Shown: positions 42,871 to 51,575 of the stretch, in pieces
Position numbering within the stretch: position 1 is the first letter of the stretch
How the letters are laid out: each line of letters starts with the position of its first letter
NCBI GenBank assembly: GCA_040384465.1
Contig: JAZKJF010000004.1
Coordinates: forward strand, 124,001 to 188,000
Origin: UBA5078 sp040384465
Lineage (GTDB): Bacteria > Pseudomonadota > Gammaproteobacteria > Pseudomonadales > Pseudohongiellaceae
Length of the DNA: 64,000 nt
Reading direction: 5' to 3'
Made by a program: the position numbers and the translations under genes
Notes under the pieces: model-generated
The model's input: the letters and a program-made list of their open reading frames with translations, nothing else
Database searches by the model: none
What the model was told of the DNA's origin: nothing

Positions 42871-42876
42871 ATTATA
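42871..42876 (-). promoter_or_regulatory. -10 element upstream of ndk
   Basis: A perfect TATAAT on the minus strand lies 43 bases upstream of the ndk ATG. No good -35 is visible at 16-18 bases, so this may be an extended or regulated promoter. Confidence 0.35.
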
Positions 42877-42923
42877 CGTGGTAACAATTCTTATTTATAC
42901 GGGTTTTTCTGCGCACTTTTCAC

Positions 42924-44084
42924 TCAAGCGGGCGTCTGCTGACGCAGAGTTGTCACGGCCCGGTGCAGACAACTCACAGCAGTTTCTATCTCCTCGGCAG
43001 TGGTGTAACGACCAAGCGAAATGCGCAGAGAACTCTGCGCCAGATCATCCGCAAGCCCCAATCCTCGCAACACGTAAGAAGGTTCCATACTGGCGGACAT
43101 GCAGGCCGAGCCCGAGGATACTGCCAGTTCTCGCAATGACAGGAGCAGGGATTCCCCATCGACACCTGCAAACGCGAGATTGATGATTCCCGGCACGTTC
43201 TGTTCAGGATGCCCATTCAGGGAAATACCATCGAGATCTTTCAGTCCGCGCAACATCTGCGTGCGCAGCACTAGCAGACGCGCCGCATCCTCATGCAGAC
43301 GTTGCCCGCCCAAACGGAACGCCTCCCCCATCCCCACCAGCTGATGCGTGGGCAAAGTGCCGGATCTCATTCCTCGCTCATGACCACCGCCGTGGATCTG
43401 CGCCTCGATCACGACGCGAGGCGAACGACACACATACAAAGCGCCGACGCCTTTCGGACCGTAAATCTTGTGCGCGGAAAACGACATCAAATCCACCGGC
43501 AGAGACGACAGATCGATAGGGAGTTTCCCGGCACTCTGGGCAGCGTCCACGTGAAAAAGTACACCGTGTGCTCGGGTCACAGCCCCAATTGCGGCGATGT
43601 CATTGACCGAACCAATTTCATTGTTGACGTGCATCAGAGACACCAGAATGGTATCGGGACGCAGTGCCGCCTGCACACTCGCAGCACTGATGGCACCGCA
43701 GGCATCGGGTCGCAACAAGGTGACTTCAAAACCCTCCCGCTCCAACTGTTGCAAGCTGTCCAGTACGGCCTTGTGCTCAATGCAGGAGCTGATGATGTGG
43801 CGACCGCGATCCTGGTGAAAATGGGCGACGCCCTTCAGCGCCAGGTTGTCGGATTCAGTGGCACCCGACGTCCAGACAATTTCGCGAGGATCGCAATTCA
43901 CCAGATCGGCCACGTGGCGACGCGCTTCTTCTACTGCCTCCTCCGCCTTCCAACCAATCAAATGAGAGCGTGACGCGGGATTGCCGAAATTTCCATCCAG
44001 TGTCAGGCACTCGAACATTTTGGCGGCAACGATGGGGTCTACTGGGGTGGTAGCGGCATAATCGAGATAAATGGGCAACTGCAT
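42924..44084 (-). CDS. iscS: Cysteine desulfurase IscS
   Basis: This 386-residue PLP enzyme starts at 44084 (MQLPIYLDYAATTP) with GGGAG seven bases upstream. The PLP lysine is in SFSAHKIYGPKG, and the active cysteine in SSGSACMSASMEPSYVLRGLG, the IscS-type loop. It supplies sulfur for Fe-S clusters and tRNA thiolation. It is 16 bases after iscR. It is 18 residues shorter than E. coli IscS, and the C-terminal tail that helps bind IscU in homologues is not recognisable (the end is RAVTTLRQQTPA). Confidence 0.95.
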   Translation of the reverse strand: MQLPIYLDYAATTPVDPIVAAKMFECLTLDGNFGNPASRSHLIGWKAEEAVEEARRHVADLVNCDPREIVWTSGATESDNLALKGVAHFHQDRGRHIISSCIEHKAVLDSLQQLEREGFEVTLLRPDACGAISAASVQAALRPDTILVSLMHVNNEIGSVNDIAAIGAVTRAHGVLFHVDAAQSAGKLPIDLSSLPVDLMSFSAHKIYGPKGVGALYVCRSPRVVIEAQIHGGGHERGMRSGTLPTHQLVGMGEAFRLGGQRLHEDAARLLVLRTQMLRGLKDLDGISLNGHPEQNVPGIINLAFAGVDGESLLLSLRELAVSSGSACMSASMEPSYVLRGLGLADDLAQSSLRISLGRYTTAEEIETAVSCLHRAVTTLRQQTPA

Positions 44085-44100
44085 GTTTTCTCCCAATCGA

Positions 44101-44598
44101 CTACTGCAAACAAGTGGCGGCGATACGGGTACCATCAAGTTCGGGCTGCGCAAACTGCTCCAGGCGCTGGTCCTGCTCTGCGGCAATACGCTTGATTTCA
44201 CTCTTGGCGATCAGATCTGCCAGACTGATGCTGCCAAGAAAATCATGAATGCGCTCGCTGAGATCTTCCCAAAGATGGTGTGTCAGGCACTTCTCGCCCT
44301 GCTGACAATTGTCTTTTCCCTGACAGCGGGTAGCATCAACCGATTCGTTGACGGCATCGATGATATGGGAAATACGGATAGTCTGGGGAGTTTTACCAAG
44401 TCGATAGCCGCCGCCAGGGCCGCGGATGCTGCATACCAGTTCGCTACGACGCAGCTTCGCAAACAGCTGCTCCAGATAGGACAGCGAGATTCCCTGTCTA
44501 TGCGAAATATCCGCCAGATTGATAGGCCCTTCGTCCGCATGGATTGCCAGATCGAGCAATGCCGTTACAGCATATCTGCCTTTGGTTGTTAAGCGCAT
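44101..44598 (-). CDS. iscR: Fe-S cluster-sensing Rrf2 regulator IscR
   Basis: This 165-residue protein has a winged HTH (GRYAVTALLDLAIHADEGPINLADIS) and the cluster ligands C-x5-C-x5-C in CQGKDNCQQGEKC, followed by the histidine in LTHHLWEDL. It represses its own operon when it carries 2Fe-2S. A type-1 IscR site overlaps its predicted promoter, supporting autorepression. It is divergent from the PHP phosphoesterase gene. Confidence 0.97.
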   Translation of the reverse strand: MRLTTKGRYAVTALLDLAIHADEGPINLADISHRQGISLSYLEQLFAKLRRSELVCSIRGPGGGYRLGKTPQTIRISHIIDAVNESVDATRCQGKDNCQQGEKCLTHHLWEDLSERIHDFLGSISLADLIAKSEIKRIAAEQDQRLEQFAQPELDGTRIAATCLQ

Positions 44599-44631
44599 AG
44601 ACCTGTCCCAAATGAACGCCGTAGGCCAGGA

Positions 44632-44664
44632 AGTATGAAATACCCATGTATTTTAGTCAACTTT
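44632..44664 (-). promoter_or_regulatory. iscR promoter with type-1 IscR binding site
   Basis: On the minus strand TTGACT (-35) and CATACT (-10) are 17 bases apart. A 25-base segment at 44640-44664 matches the published E. coli type-1 IscR consensus at about 21 of 25 positions by my count. It covers the -35 and the spacer. The count is by eye from the consensus as I remember it. Confidence 0.65.
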
Positions 44665-44749
44665 TGGGGCCACCGTGAAAAGTGGTCGGTTTACACCATG
44701 CAGTCAAGGGGGTTACCCTTGCCGCCCCAACCCAGATCGCGAATCCACT

Positions 44750-45607
44750 ATGCTCGCCGACTTGCACTCCCACACGTATTTCTCGGATGGATCGTTGTCG
44801 CCTGAGGCGTTGATCGCGAGAGCCCGCAGCAATCAAGTTCACACTCTGGCCATCACTGACCACGACACCACGGAAGCTTACGAGCATCTTGTGGGCATCT
44901 CATCGACCGACACCCTGACTCTTTTGCAAGGTGTGGAGATTTCCTGCCTTTGGGACCAGCGCGAGATTCATGTCGTAGGGCTGGGTATTGACCGCCATGA
45001 GCACACCCTGCAGACCTTGCTGGCGGGGCAACAGGCATTGCGCCGACGGCGGGCGCAGACAATGGACATGAGCCTGCAAAAAGCGGGGATATGCGGTCTG
45101 ATGACCTACCTGGACACGCTTCCCTGCAAGGCGATAAGTCGCAATCACGTTGCCCAGTTCCTGATTGATCGCGGCATTGCGCGCAGCAAAGACCACGCCT
45201 TCAAGAATTTTCTGGGAGACAAAGGGAAATTTGGTGCGCAGGCGCAGTGGTGCCTGATCGAAACGGCGGTGCATGCCATCACAAGTGCAGGTGGTATCGC
45301 CATTCTGGCGCATCCGAATCGCTACAGCATCAGCAATCAGAAACTACGCCGCCTCGTCGAAGAGTTCGCAACGGCTGGAGGTGAAGGCTTGGAGGTGAGT
45401 TACTCGAATCTTGATCCGGACAGAGTCGCGCACATGGCGGCTTTGTGCATGGACAACGATCTATGGGCATCGACCGGCTCGGACTTTCACTCACCGATCA
45501 ACCACTGGATGGATTTGGGGAAGTTCAGACTGCTCCCGACCTTGTGTGCTACGAAAGCGGTCTGGATGCACCCGCGCTGGCAGAGTCTGGCCAGAGCGGG
45601 GATTTGA
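44750..45607 (+). CDS. PHP-domain phosphoesterase (RNase AM / nucleoside bisphosphatase type)
   Basis: This 285-residue protein starts at 44750 with the PHP motifs in order: MLADLHSHTYFSDGSLSPE, ITDHDTTEAY, an HVA-type segment ISRNHVAQFL, ILAHPNRYS and STGSDFHSP. It matches YciV/TrpH (Rnm), which matures 5' ends of 5S and 23S rRNA and hydrolyses 3',5'-nucleoside bisphosphates. Upstream in-frame codons lack family residues. It is transcribed divergently from iscR. Confidence 0.92.
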   Translation: MLADLHSHTYFSDGSLSPEALIARARSNQVHTLAITDHDTTEAYEHLVGISSTDTLTLLQGVEISCLWDQREIHVVGLGIDRHEHTLQTLLAGQQALRRRRAQTMDMSLQKAGICGLMTYLDTLPCKAISRNHVAQFLIDRGIARSKDHAFKNFLGDKGKFGAQAQWCLIETAVHAITSAGGIAILAHPNRYSISNQKLRRLVEEFATAGGEGLEVSYSNLDPDRVAHMAALCMDNDLWASTGSDFHSPINHWMDLGKFRLLPTLCATKAVWMHPRWQSLARAGI

Positions 45608-45653
45608 TCATTCCAATCAGGCCTGGTTGAATCTCAGCCCATCGAACTCTGAC

Positions 45654-46040
45654 TTACGCTCTCTTGATCCTGGCAATGATGCCTCGGAAGAAGTCGAGCA
45701 GAGTTTCGTGCTTGTAATCAGTGAACTCGCCAGCATCCATGAACATGCCGTGCTCTTCACAGGCTTCATACTCCAGATGAGGCTGCCCTTTGTCAGTCAA
45801 TTTGCTCATGCCCTTGCCACAGCGTGGGCAATGGACATCACGAACACGGTTGTAAGTCTTGCCAATCTTGGGGTCACCAGTGTCCAGAAAATCAGACATC
45901 CAGGACTTCTTCAACTGCTCTGCCTCACCGATATCAAACCACAACCCTTTGCAGCTCGTGCACTGGTCAATCACAATTTTGCCTTGCAGAACTTCAACAG
46001 AGCGTTCGGTCATACTGGCATTACACTTCGGACAGTCCAT
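45654..46040 (-). CDS. Zinc-ribbon (TFIIB-type) protein
   Basis: This 128-residue protein has two zinc ribbons: MDCPKCNASM with IDQCTSCKGLWFDIGEAEQLK, then HCPRCGKGM with EACEEHGMFMDAGEF. This is the zf-TFIIB family, small cytoplasmic proteins of unknown role. GGAG is six bases before the ATG. Between it and the next gene (46041-46314) is a 12-bp palindrome ACCAAATTTGGT at 46107-46118 and a hairpin at 46263-46281, but no further gene that I can support. Confidence 0.85.
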   Translation of the reverse strand: MDCPKCNASMTERSVEVLQGKIVIDQCTSCKGLWFDIGEAEQLKKSWMSDFLDTGDPKIGKTYNRVRDVHCPRCGKGMSKLTDKGQPHLEYEACEEHGMFMDAGEFTDYKHETLLDFFRGIIARIKRA

Positions 46041-46262
46041 CTTTTTCTCCTTACAACACCACTCTCAATTTGTTATTGGGACTTCAACAGATCTGGGCTA
46101 AGGCTAACCAAATTTGGTCAAATCCTGTGAGGCTGCCCGTGATTTAAAGGCATTTTATAAGATAAACAGTAACTATACCAATAGTAAGTAACGCATGTTT
46201 GACCCTTCGCAAACACTGTATTCAGCTCGGGTTAACCTGCCAGGGCACAAGCTCTGATCATG

Positions 46263-46281
46263 TTCAGCACTCAGTGCTGAA
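46263..46281. promoter_or_regulatory. 8-bp inverted repeat upstream of MORN-like gene
   Basis: Arms TTCAGCAC and GTGCTGAA flank a 3-base spacer, 34 bases before the start at 46315. It could be an operator or a 5' leader hairpin. No T-run follows on either strand. Confidence 0.4.
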
Positions 46282-46314
46282 AACATGAAAACGACATTCA
46301 GAGGACTACATGAC

Positions 46315-47127
46315 ATGCGCCATTTACTGACTTTCTCCCTTTTGCTTCTGATGAGCCCACGGCTCTTCGCTGAAATTCCGGGAACCGGTTCAGACAATTT
46401 CAGCACCGGTTGTGCCACCGTCGAATTCATGGCGAAAATGGTTGCTGTGAACATTCTGCTGCCCAACAACGGCGACAGTCAGACGCAACTGGAGTCAATG
46501 CAGAATTCTTTGAAAGAGCTGAATCGACGGGTTTGCCAGTCTGTGATCCTGACAGACAACACTCGTTACGAGTCCCGTTACAGCAACGGCACACGAATCT
46601 CTCGGGACCTTTACTATGACGCCTGGTACTTTCCAAACGGACAGCTGTTCATGGCGGGTGCCGGGCGCGATGTCTCGATCTATTACCCGAACGGTCGCGC
46701 CATGACGCACCACTGGACACATTCTGGAGACCCTCTCTATTGGCCGGGAGGTCGCATAGCCACTTACCGCTATCGCGTGACAGATGAGACATGGTACTAC
46801 CCCGATGGCAACATCATTACCTACGAAGCAGGACTGCAGGGAGGACGGTGGTTTTACCCGTTCCCACGCCTGGATGGTCGAGTCGGACAAGAGGTGATTT
46901 CAAGCAACTGGGGAGACGATAACGAATATTTCAATTATCTGAACTTCGATGCGCGCGGCGCCCCCTATATCACCAGGGAACGCATCCGCAGAAAGCTGGC
47001 ACTGAGTGATGTCGATCTGTTGGATGTACCCGGCGTGATGCTCATGATCACACGTCTGTATCAGGCCGCAGACGATGCCCGCCAGTTCGTACCGGCAGAC
47101 GCCAATATCACCGGAGCCCCCTACTGA
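46315..47127 (+). CDS. Secreted protein with MORN-like aromatic-glycine repeats
   Basis: This 270-residue protein starts at the ATG at 46315, with GAGGA about ten bases upstream; 46285 is possible. A signal peptide (HLLTFSLLLLMSPRLFA) precedes a region with two cysteines. A run of units follows built on (W/Y)(Y/F)(P)(N/D/G)G: WYFPNGQ, YYPNGR, YWPGGR, WYYPDGN and WFYPF, spaced about 14-22 residues apart (residues about 100-185). This resembles MORN or YD-like beta-hairpin repeats. The function is unknown and I recognise no close family. Confidence 0.7.
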   Translation: MRHLLTFSLLLLMSPRLFAEIPGTGSDNFSTGCATVEFMAKMVAVNILLPNNGDSQTQLESMQNSLKELNRRVCQSVILTDNTRYESRYSNGTRISRDLYYDAWYFPNGQLFMAGAGRDVSIYYPNGRAMTHHWTHSGDPLYWPGGRIATYRYRVTDETWYYPDGNIITYEAGLQGGRWFYPFPRLDGRVGQEVISSNWGDDNEYFNYLNFDARGAPYITRERIRRKLALSDVDLLDVPGVMLMITRLYQAADDARQFVPADANITGAPY

Positions 47128-47136
47128 GGCTAGCTC

Positions 47137-48201
47137 TTAGAAACTGTAACTGCGCGCGCTGTCCTGCAATTGCTGAGAGGTCATTTCTCCCTGCAGGCAG
47201 CGCTGCATATCTGCTTTGGGCAGCACATGAATCCTGTCTTCGCGCCGACTGTCCGTTTCCTCACCAAGCCCTTTGAGCACGAGCGTCAGGTGCTCTTCTT
47301 CAGGCAACATTCGCAAGGCAGCACTGTAATCGCAAACGATCTTGAAAAGATTGATCTCGAATGCCACCAGATCACGTTGCCATTGCTCCTCGCGTGCCAG
47401 TCTGGACTGCTCGCTCTGCTCACGCAGCGCTTGCGCACGAACTCGCGCAGCCTCGCGAATGGGTTCGATACTGCGCTGCAGCGCATCTATCTCAGACTGC
47501 CAGCGTTCAGTCACTGCTGCATCAGGGGTCTGTGCCGCAGCACTTTCATTACTGATGCGATTGCGTAGCTCTTGAAAGGCCAGTATACGCTCGCTCATTT
47601 GCTCTCGCAGCTGACCCATCTCTTGAACCAATGCGTCATATTGCGCCTGATCGAAATGACCGACCAGATTCAGCGAACGCGCCGCCTCAGTGGCACTGCG
47701 CAATGAACTCTCCATCTCCGCGCTGAAATCAATGCTGGCAAGACGCGCCATCAATGCCCGGTAAGGTTCCAGAGCCGGGTCGGATGACGAGGAGGGGTTA
47801 TTCAATTCGATTCGCTGCAGTCGGAACGATTGAGTCGCCGCCATGTTGGACAATTGCCCTGACAGCTCTTGCAGTGACGAGCTTAAAGATTGCATACCAT
47901 CGAACGGCCGCGAACTGGACAGTGGTGTCACCAGCTCCAGCACCACGCCCTGTTCGGCTAGATACAGCCCCTGCACCGAACCGTTCAATGGACTGAAGAT
48001 GCCTGCGCGATTATTGAGCCCCAGCGCTTCACGCAACACACCCGCAAAAATATCGATACTTTTGCGCAACTCGTCCATCTGGGCATCGGGTTCCTGTGCA
48101 CTCGACACACTTGCTGTCGACACTCCCAGAGCGTACAGCAGCCCCACGCTGACGAGCAATCGCCACGGTGTTCGCGCAGCCTGACCTGACAAGATTTTCA
48201 T
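47137..48201 (-). CDS. Secreted coiled-coil protein of ECF sigma operon
   Basis: This 354-residue protein starts at 48201 with GGAGAAT upstream. A signal peptide (LLVSVGLLYALGVSTASVSSA) is followed by mostly helical sequence. It has heptad-rich segments such as ERWQSEIDALQRSIEPIREAARVRAQALREQSEQ, too long to be a simple linker, and an early glycine-containing part (LYLAEQGVVLELVTPL). I do not recognise a family. It lies 19 bases after the anti-sigma gene, so it is likely an envelope protein regulated with or feeding into that sigma factor. Confidence 0.7.
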   Translation of the reverse strand: MKILSGQAARTPWRLLVSVGLLYALGVSTASVSSAQEPDAQMDELRKSIDIFAGVLREALGLNNRAGIFSPLNGSVQGLYLAEQGVVLELVTPLSSSRPFDGMQSLSSSLQELSGQLSNMAATQSFRLQRIELNNPSSSSDPALEPYRALMARLASIDFSAEMESSLRSATEAARSLNLVGHFDQAQYDALVQEMGQLREQMSERILAFQELRNRISNESAAAQTPDAAVTERWQSEIDALQRSIEPIREAARVRAQALREQSEQSRLAREEQWQRDLVAFEINLFKIVCDYSAALRMLPEEEHLTLVLKGLGEETDSRREDRIHVLPKADMQRCLQGEMTSQQLQDSARSYSF

Positions 48202-48220
48202 ATGATTCTCCGCAAATTTT

Positions 48221-48925
48221 TTAACGCGACCCTGCTTGATACTGCACATAGGTCGCCAACTGCTGAACAGAACGAATAGTTTCGTAATCGCTATCGGCGA
48301 GCTGTTGGTAGCTGCTCTGCAGCACTTGCAGATCGCGCTCACGTTGCTCTTCAACATAGGCGATCACTTGCTCCAGGCTGCGCGAAGTGGTTTCACCGAA
48401 CTGCGACACCATGGTCTCCATCAAACGAGCGTTGGCAGCATCCTGGCGTTCTTCCATGCGCACGGTGAACGCCTGCAACTGTTCTTCCTGCAGCTGCTGC
48501 TGTTGTTCTTCGAAGCGCGCCAGCTGCTCCGTGACATCAACCTCACTGACACCCGCCTCACTGACACCAGCAGCACCTCCGAAGGCCACCACGATTCCGT
48601 CCGGGGTGGTGCTGATCTGCACATTCAGCAGCACAGCCAGCGCGAGCAGGAAGGAAGCTGCCAGCGGCACCCACTGCCAACCGAAGAGCGTTGGCGATCT
48701 GTGGCGTTTTTCGGTTGGCTGCAAAGACGCTGGGATACGATTCCATTGCGGCACCGGCTCCTCCTGCCAACTGCGCAAGCTCGCTTGCGTCTGCTGCACG
48801 GAGGCCAATTCCTGGCGGCAATGTACGCAATCACGGAGATGGTGTTCCAGAATCGAACGCTGTGCGGCAGAGAGATCCGACTCCAGATATTCAACGACGA
48901 GTGCTGTGGTTTGCTTACATGTCAT
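48221..48925 (-). CDS. Membrane anti-sigma factor with zinc-finger domain
   Basis: This 234-residue protein has the ZAS/zf-HC2 signature (LEHHLRDCVHCRQEL, residues about 26-40), a membrane segment (VPLAASFLLALAVLLNVQI) and a long Gln/Glu-rich periplasmic coiled coil. Such proteins hold an ECF sigma factor inactive until the signal arrives. The start overlaps the sigma factor gene by 11 bases, supporting a matched pair. Confidence 0.88.
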   Translation of the reverse strand: MTCKQTTALVVEYLESDLSAAQRSILEHHLRDCVHCRQELASVQQTQASLRSWQEEPVPQWNRIPASLQPTEKRHRSPTLFGWQWVPLAASFLLALAVLLNVQISTTPDGIVVAFGGAAGVSEAGVSEVDVTEQLARFEEQQQQLQEEQLQAFTVRMEERQDAANARLMETMVSQFGETTSRSLEQVIAYVEEQRERDLQVLQSSYQQLADSDYETIRSVQQLATYVQYQAGSR

Positions 48926-49499
48926 GTTCCTGCTCCATAAGGCCTCTTATTTTTTTCAAGGCGCTGTAAAAACGGGTCTTGGCGGTGTTGGCGGGAATGC
49001 TTTGCAATTCCGCTATTTCTTCGAATGTGTGCGACTGAAACACTTTCAGCTCTACAATCAGCCGCTGATCCCAGGACAGAGCTGCCAGATAGCGATTGAT
49101 GTCATTATTACTGCGCTCCTCGGAAAACCTGACGGCTGGATCCTGCTGTGGATGATCACTGCTGAATTGCTCAAACGGATCGCTGTCCTCATCGTCTGCA
49201 TCCTGTTGCCCATAGAAGTCATGCTCGCTGAACAAACGCCGACGTCGGTTCATGTCGACGGCTTTGTTGTGCGCGATCCGGAACATCCATGTTGTGAAAA
49301 GCGATTCGCCACGAAAACGGTGCAGATTGCGGAACACGCCCAGGAAGACCTCCTGCATAAGGTCGAGCGCATCGGTCTGGCTGCCCATCAGCCTGAGACT
49401 GAAGTTGTAGACACGCGCCTCATAACGCTTGACGAGCGCCTCCCAAGCCCGTGCAGACCCCTCTAGCGCGTCGCTGATCAGCGACTCATCGTGACTCAT
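48915..49499 (-). CDS. ECF-family RNA polymerase sigma factor
   Basis: This 194-residue protein has region 2 (TDALDLMQEVFLGVFRNLHRF, TWMFRIAHNKAVDMNRRRR) and region 4 (LSWDQRLIVELKVFQSHTFEEIAELQSIPANTAKTRF in outline). An acidic insert (DADDEDSDPFEQ) joins them. It probably directs transcription of envelope-related genes and is held by the anti-sigma factor encoded next. The ATG at 49499 is preferred. The 263-base gap to leuA (49500-49762) holds no gene that I can support. Confidence 0.92.
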   Translation of the reverse strand: MSHDESLISDALEGSARAWEALVKRYEARVYNFSLRLMGSQTDALDLMQEVFLGVFRNLHRFRGESLFTTWMFRIAHNKAVDMNRRRRLFSEHDFYGQQDADDEDSDPFEQFSSDHPQQDPAVRFSEERSNNDINRYLAALSWDQRLIVELKVFQSHTFEEIAELQSIPANTAKTRFYSALKKIRGLMEQEHDM

Positions 49500-49762
49500 T
49501 GGGTCTGACCCACGCAACTCATTGAAATAGTTTGCAATGTGACTGCTTCTACCCCATTTTTGGGGTGCTCCGGGCTGAAAAGAGGCTCAAGAATAAGGTG
49601 TTTAAGAGGTTTGTCGCAAGAAAGGGGTTGAAAGTTTGGGAGGGATGAAAATTGATACGGTGGGGGTTGATAAACAGGAAGGCGAAGCGCCCCCGCAGCA
49701 TCTCTTGTGGAGATGACGGCCTCGGGCAGTCTTTTGAACCGACCGAGGTGCGGGGCGTATCA

Positions 49763-51439
49763 TCAGGCAACGCGGCGTTCCTGGCTCTCGCTGATCAGGT
49801 GGCTGGCAGCGCGTAACAGGGCATTCAAGGATGAAGAGACGATATCTCTGCTGGTGGCGACACCCGTATAGCGCGTCGACTTATTCTTCAACTGAATATA
49901 GGTGACCGCTTCCGCATCAGCCCCCTGCCCCAGCGCATGCTCGCCATACTCCATGATCTCGAACTCGACTCCAGTGGCCTTCTTCAGCGCCTCGACAAAA
50001 GCATCGAGCACACCATCGCCTTCACCAGTCACCGTGAGGTATTCGTCGAAGCAGCGGATGCCCGCCGAAAAAGTCTCACGCCCATTTTCGTTGGCGCGCT
50101 GCATGCTGAAACTGTCCAGCCGCACCGGGTTGGCATCGGAAAGATAATGTTCTCTGAACAGCTCCCAGATCGTATCCGGGGAGATCTCCTGCCCTGTGTC
50201 CTCGGCTCGCTTCTGTACGACGCGCGAAAACTCGATCTGCAACCAGCGTGGCAAATCAAAACCGAACTTGCTGGCAAGCACGTAAGCAACACCGCCTTTG
50301 CCTGATTGGCTGTTCACCCGAATCACATCCTGATAGGTTCGGCCGATGTCGCGTGGATCGATCGGCAGATACGCGATATCCCAAGCTTCTCCCTCGGAGT
50401 ACATGTCCAGACACTTTTTGATGGCGTCCTGATGGCTGCCGGAGAAAGCCGTGAACACGAGGTCACCGGAATAAGGCTGACGCGGATGCACGTCGATCTG
50501 AGTGCAGCTCTTCACCACGGTCACGATCTTGTCCATGTCGCTGAGATCCAGCTTCGGATCGATGCCCTGGCTGTACATATTCATGGCCATGACCACAATG
50601 TCCATGTTGCCGGTGCGTTCGCCATTTCCGAGCAAGGTGCCCTCGACGCGATCAGCACCGGCCAACACACCCAGCTCGGCCGCCGCCACACCACAACCAC
50701 GGTCGTTATGCGTGTGCAGACTGATGATCACCGAATCACGCTTGTTGACGTGACGGCAGAACCACTCGATCTGATCCGCGTAGACATTCGGCGTTGCCAT
50801 CTCCACCGTGGAGGGCAAGTTCAGGATGGCGGGTTTCTGTGGTGTAGGCTGCCACACGTCAATCACCGCGTTGCACACCTCAACCGCAAACTCCATCTCC
50901 GTCCCCGTGAAACTCTCGGGTGAGTACTCGAAGGTCCACTCTGTTCCCGGCGCCTTGGCAGCCGCCTCCATCACAGTTCTCGCGCCATTGACGGCGATGC
51001 CGATAATCCCGGCTTTATCCAGTTTGAATACTTTGTTGCGCTGCACCGTTGAGGTGGAGTTGTACACGTGCAGAATCGCCTTCTTGACTCCCTTCAAGGC
51101 ATCGAAAGTCCGCTGAATCAACTCCGGCCGCGCCTGGGTCAACACCTGAATAGTCACGTCATCAGGAATACGTTTCTCTTCCACCAGATAGCGTACAAAG
51201 TCGAAGTCAGGCTGAGAAGCTGCCGGAAACCCGACTTCAATTTCTTTGAAGCCCACTTCCACCAGCAGATCAAACATCGCCTTCTTCTGAGTGACCGACA
51301 TCGGCTCGATCAGCGCTTGATTACCATCGCGCAGATCCACGCTGCACCAGCGCGGCGCTTTGGTAATGACGTTATCCGGCCAGGTGCGATCAGGGATCGC
51401 GATGGGTTGGAAGGGCTTGTACTTTGTATGATCAAACAT
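49763..51439 (-). CDS. leuA: 2-isopropylmalate synthase (long, LeuA2-type)
   Basis: This 558-residue enzyme condenses 2-ketoisovalerate with acetyl-CoA, the first step of leucine synthesis. SVDLRDGNQALIEPM near the start and the metal-site SLHTHNDRGCGVAA are intact. The C-terminal regulatory domain, with GEHALGQGADAEAVTY, binds leucine for feedback. The ATG at 51439 has GGAG six bases upstream. I see no leucine-codon leader upstream; instead a palindrome and a divergent Lrp-family gene suggest protein-based control. Confidence 0.97.
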   Translation of the reverse strand: MFDHTKYKPFQPIAIPDRTWPDNVITKAPRWCSVDLRDGNQALIEPMSVTQKKAMFDLLVEVGFKEIEVGFPAASQPDFDFVRYLVEEKRIPDDVTIQVLTQARPELIQRTFDALKGVKKAILHVYNSTSTVQRNKVFKLDKAGIIGIAVNGARTVMEAAAKAPGTEWTFEYSPESFTGTEMEFAVEVCNAVIDVWQPTPQKPAILNLPSTVEMATPNVYADQIEWFCRHVNKRDSVIISLHTHNDRGCGVAAAELGVLAGADRVEGTLLGNGERTGNMDIVVMAMNMYSQGIDPKLDLSDMDKIVTVVKSCTQIDVHPRQPYSGDLVFTAFSGSHQDAIKKCLDMYSEGEAWDIAYLPIDPRDIGRTYQDVIRVNSQSGKGGVAYVLASKFGFDLPRWLQIEFSRVVQKRAEDTGQEISPDTIWELFREHYLSDANPVRLDSFSMQRANENGRETFSAGIRCFDEYLTVTGEGDGVLDAFVEALKKATGVEFEIMEYGEHALGQGADAEAVTYIQLKNKSTRYTGVATSRDIVSSSLNALLRAASHLISESQERRVA

Positions 51440-51521
51440 GATATCTCCAGAGCTGTTTTCAATGCTGGCTAGAATAGACAACTTTCAGGAGTTTTTCTCA
51501 TCATATTTTCCAATAAATAGC

Positions 51522-51552
51522 CTATATATTAGCTATAATAACCAATATATAG
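51522..51552. promoter_or_regulatory. 9-bp inverted repeat in the leuA/Lrp divergent promoter
   Basis: CTATATATT and AATATATAG are perfect arms separated by 13 bases, in an AT-rich 136-base divergent region. Size and position suit an operator for the adjacent Lrp/AsnC-family protein. Confidence 0.5.
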
Positions 51553-51575
51553 ACAATTAATAGGAATTATCACTA

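Noticed and set aside
49500..49762. 73-codon minus-strand frame and short hairpins between leuA and the sigma factor gene
   Set aside because: The translation has no domain or good start. The hairpins (for example around CCCC and GGGG near the sigma gene) are short and lack T-tracts.
51440..51575. Leucine attenuator leader upstream of leuA
   Set aside because: No short frame with a run of leucine codons and no terminator/antiterminator pair were seen.
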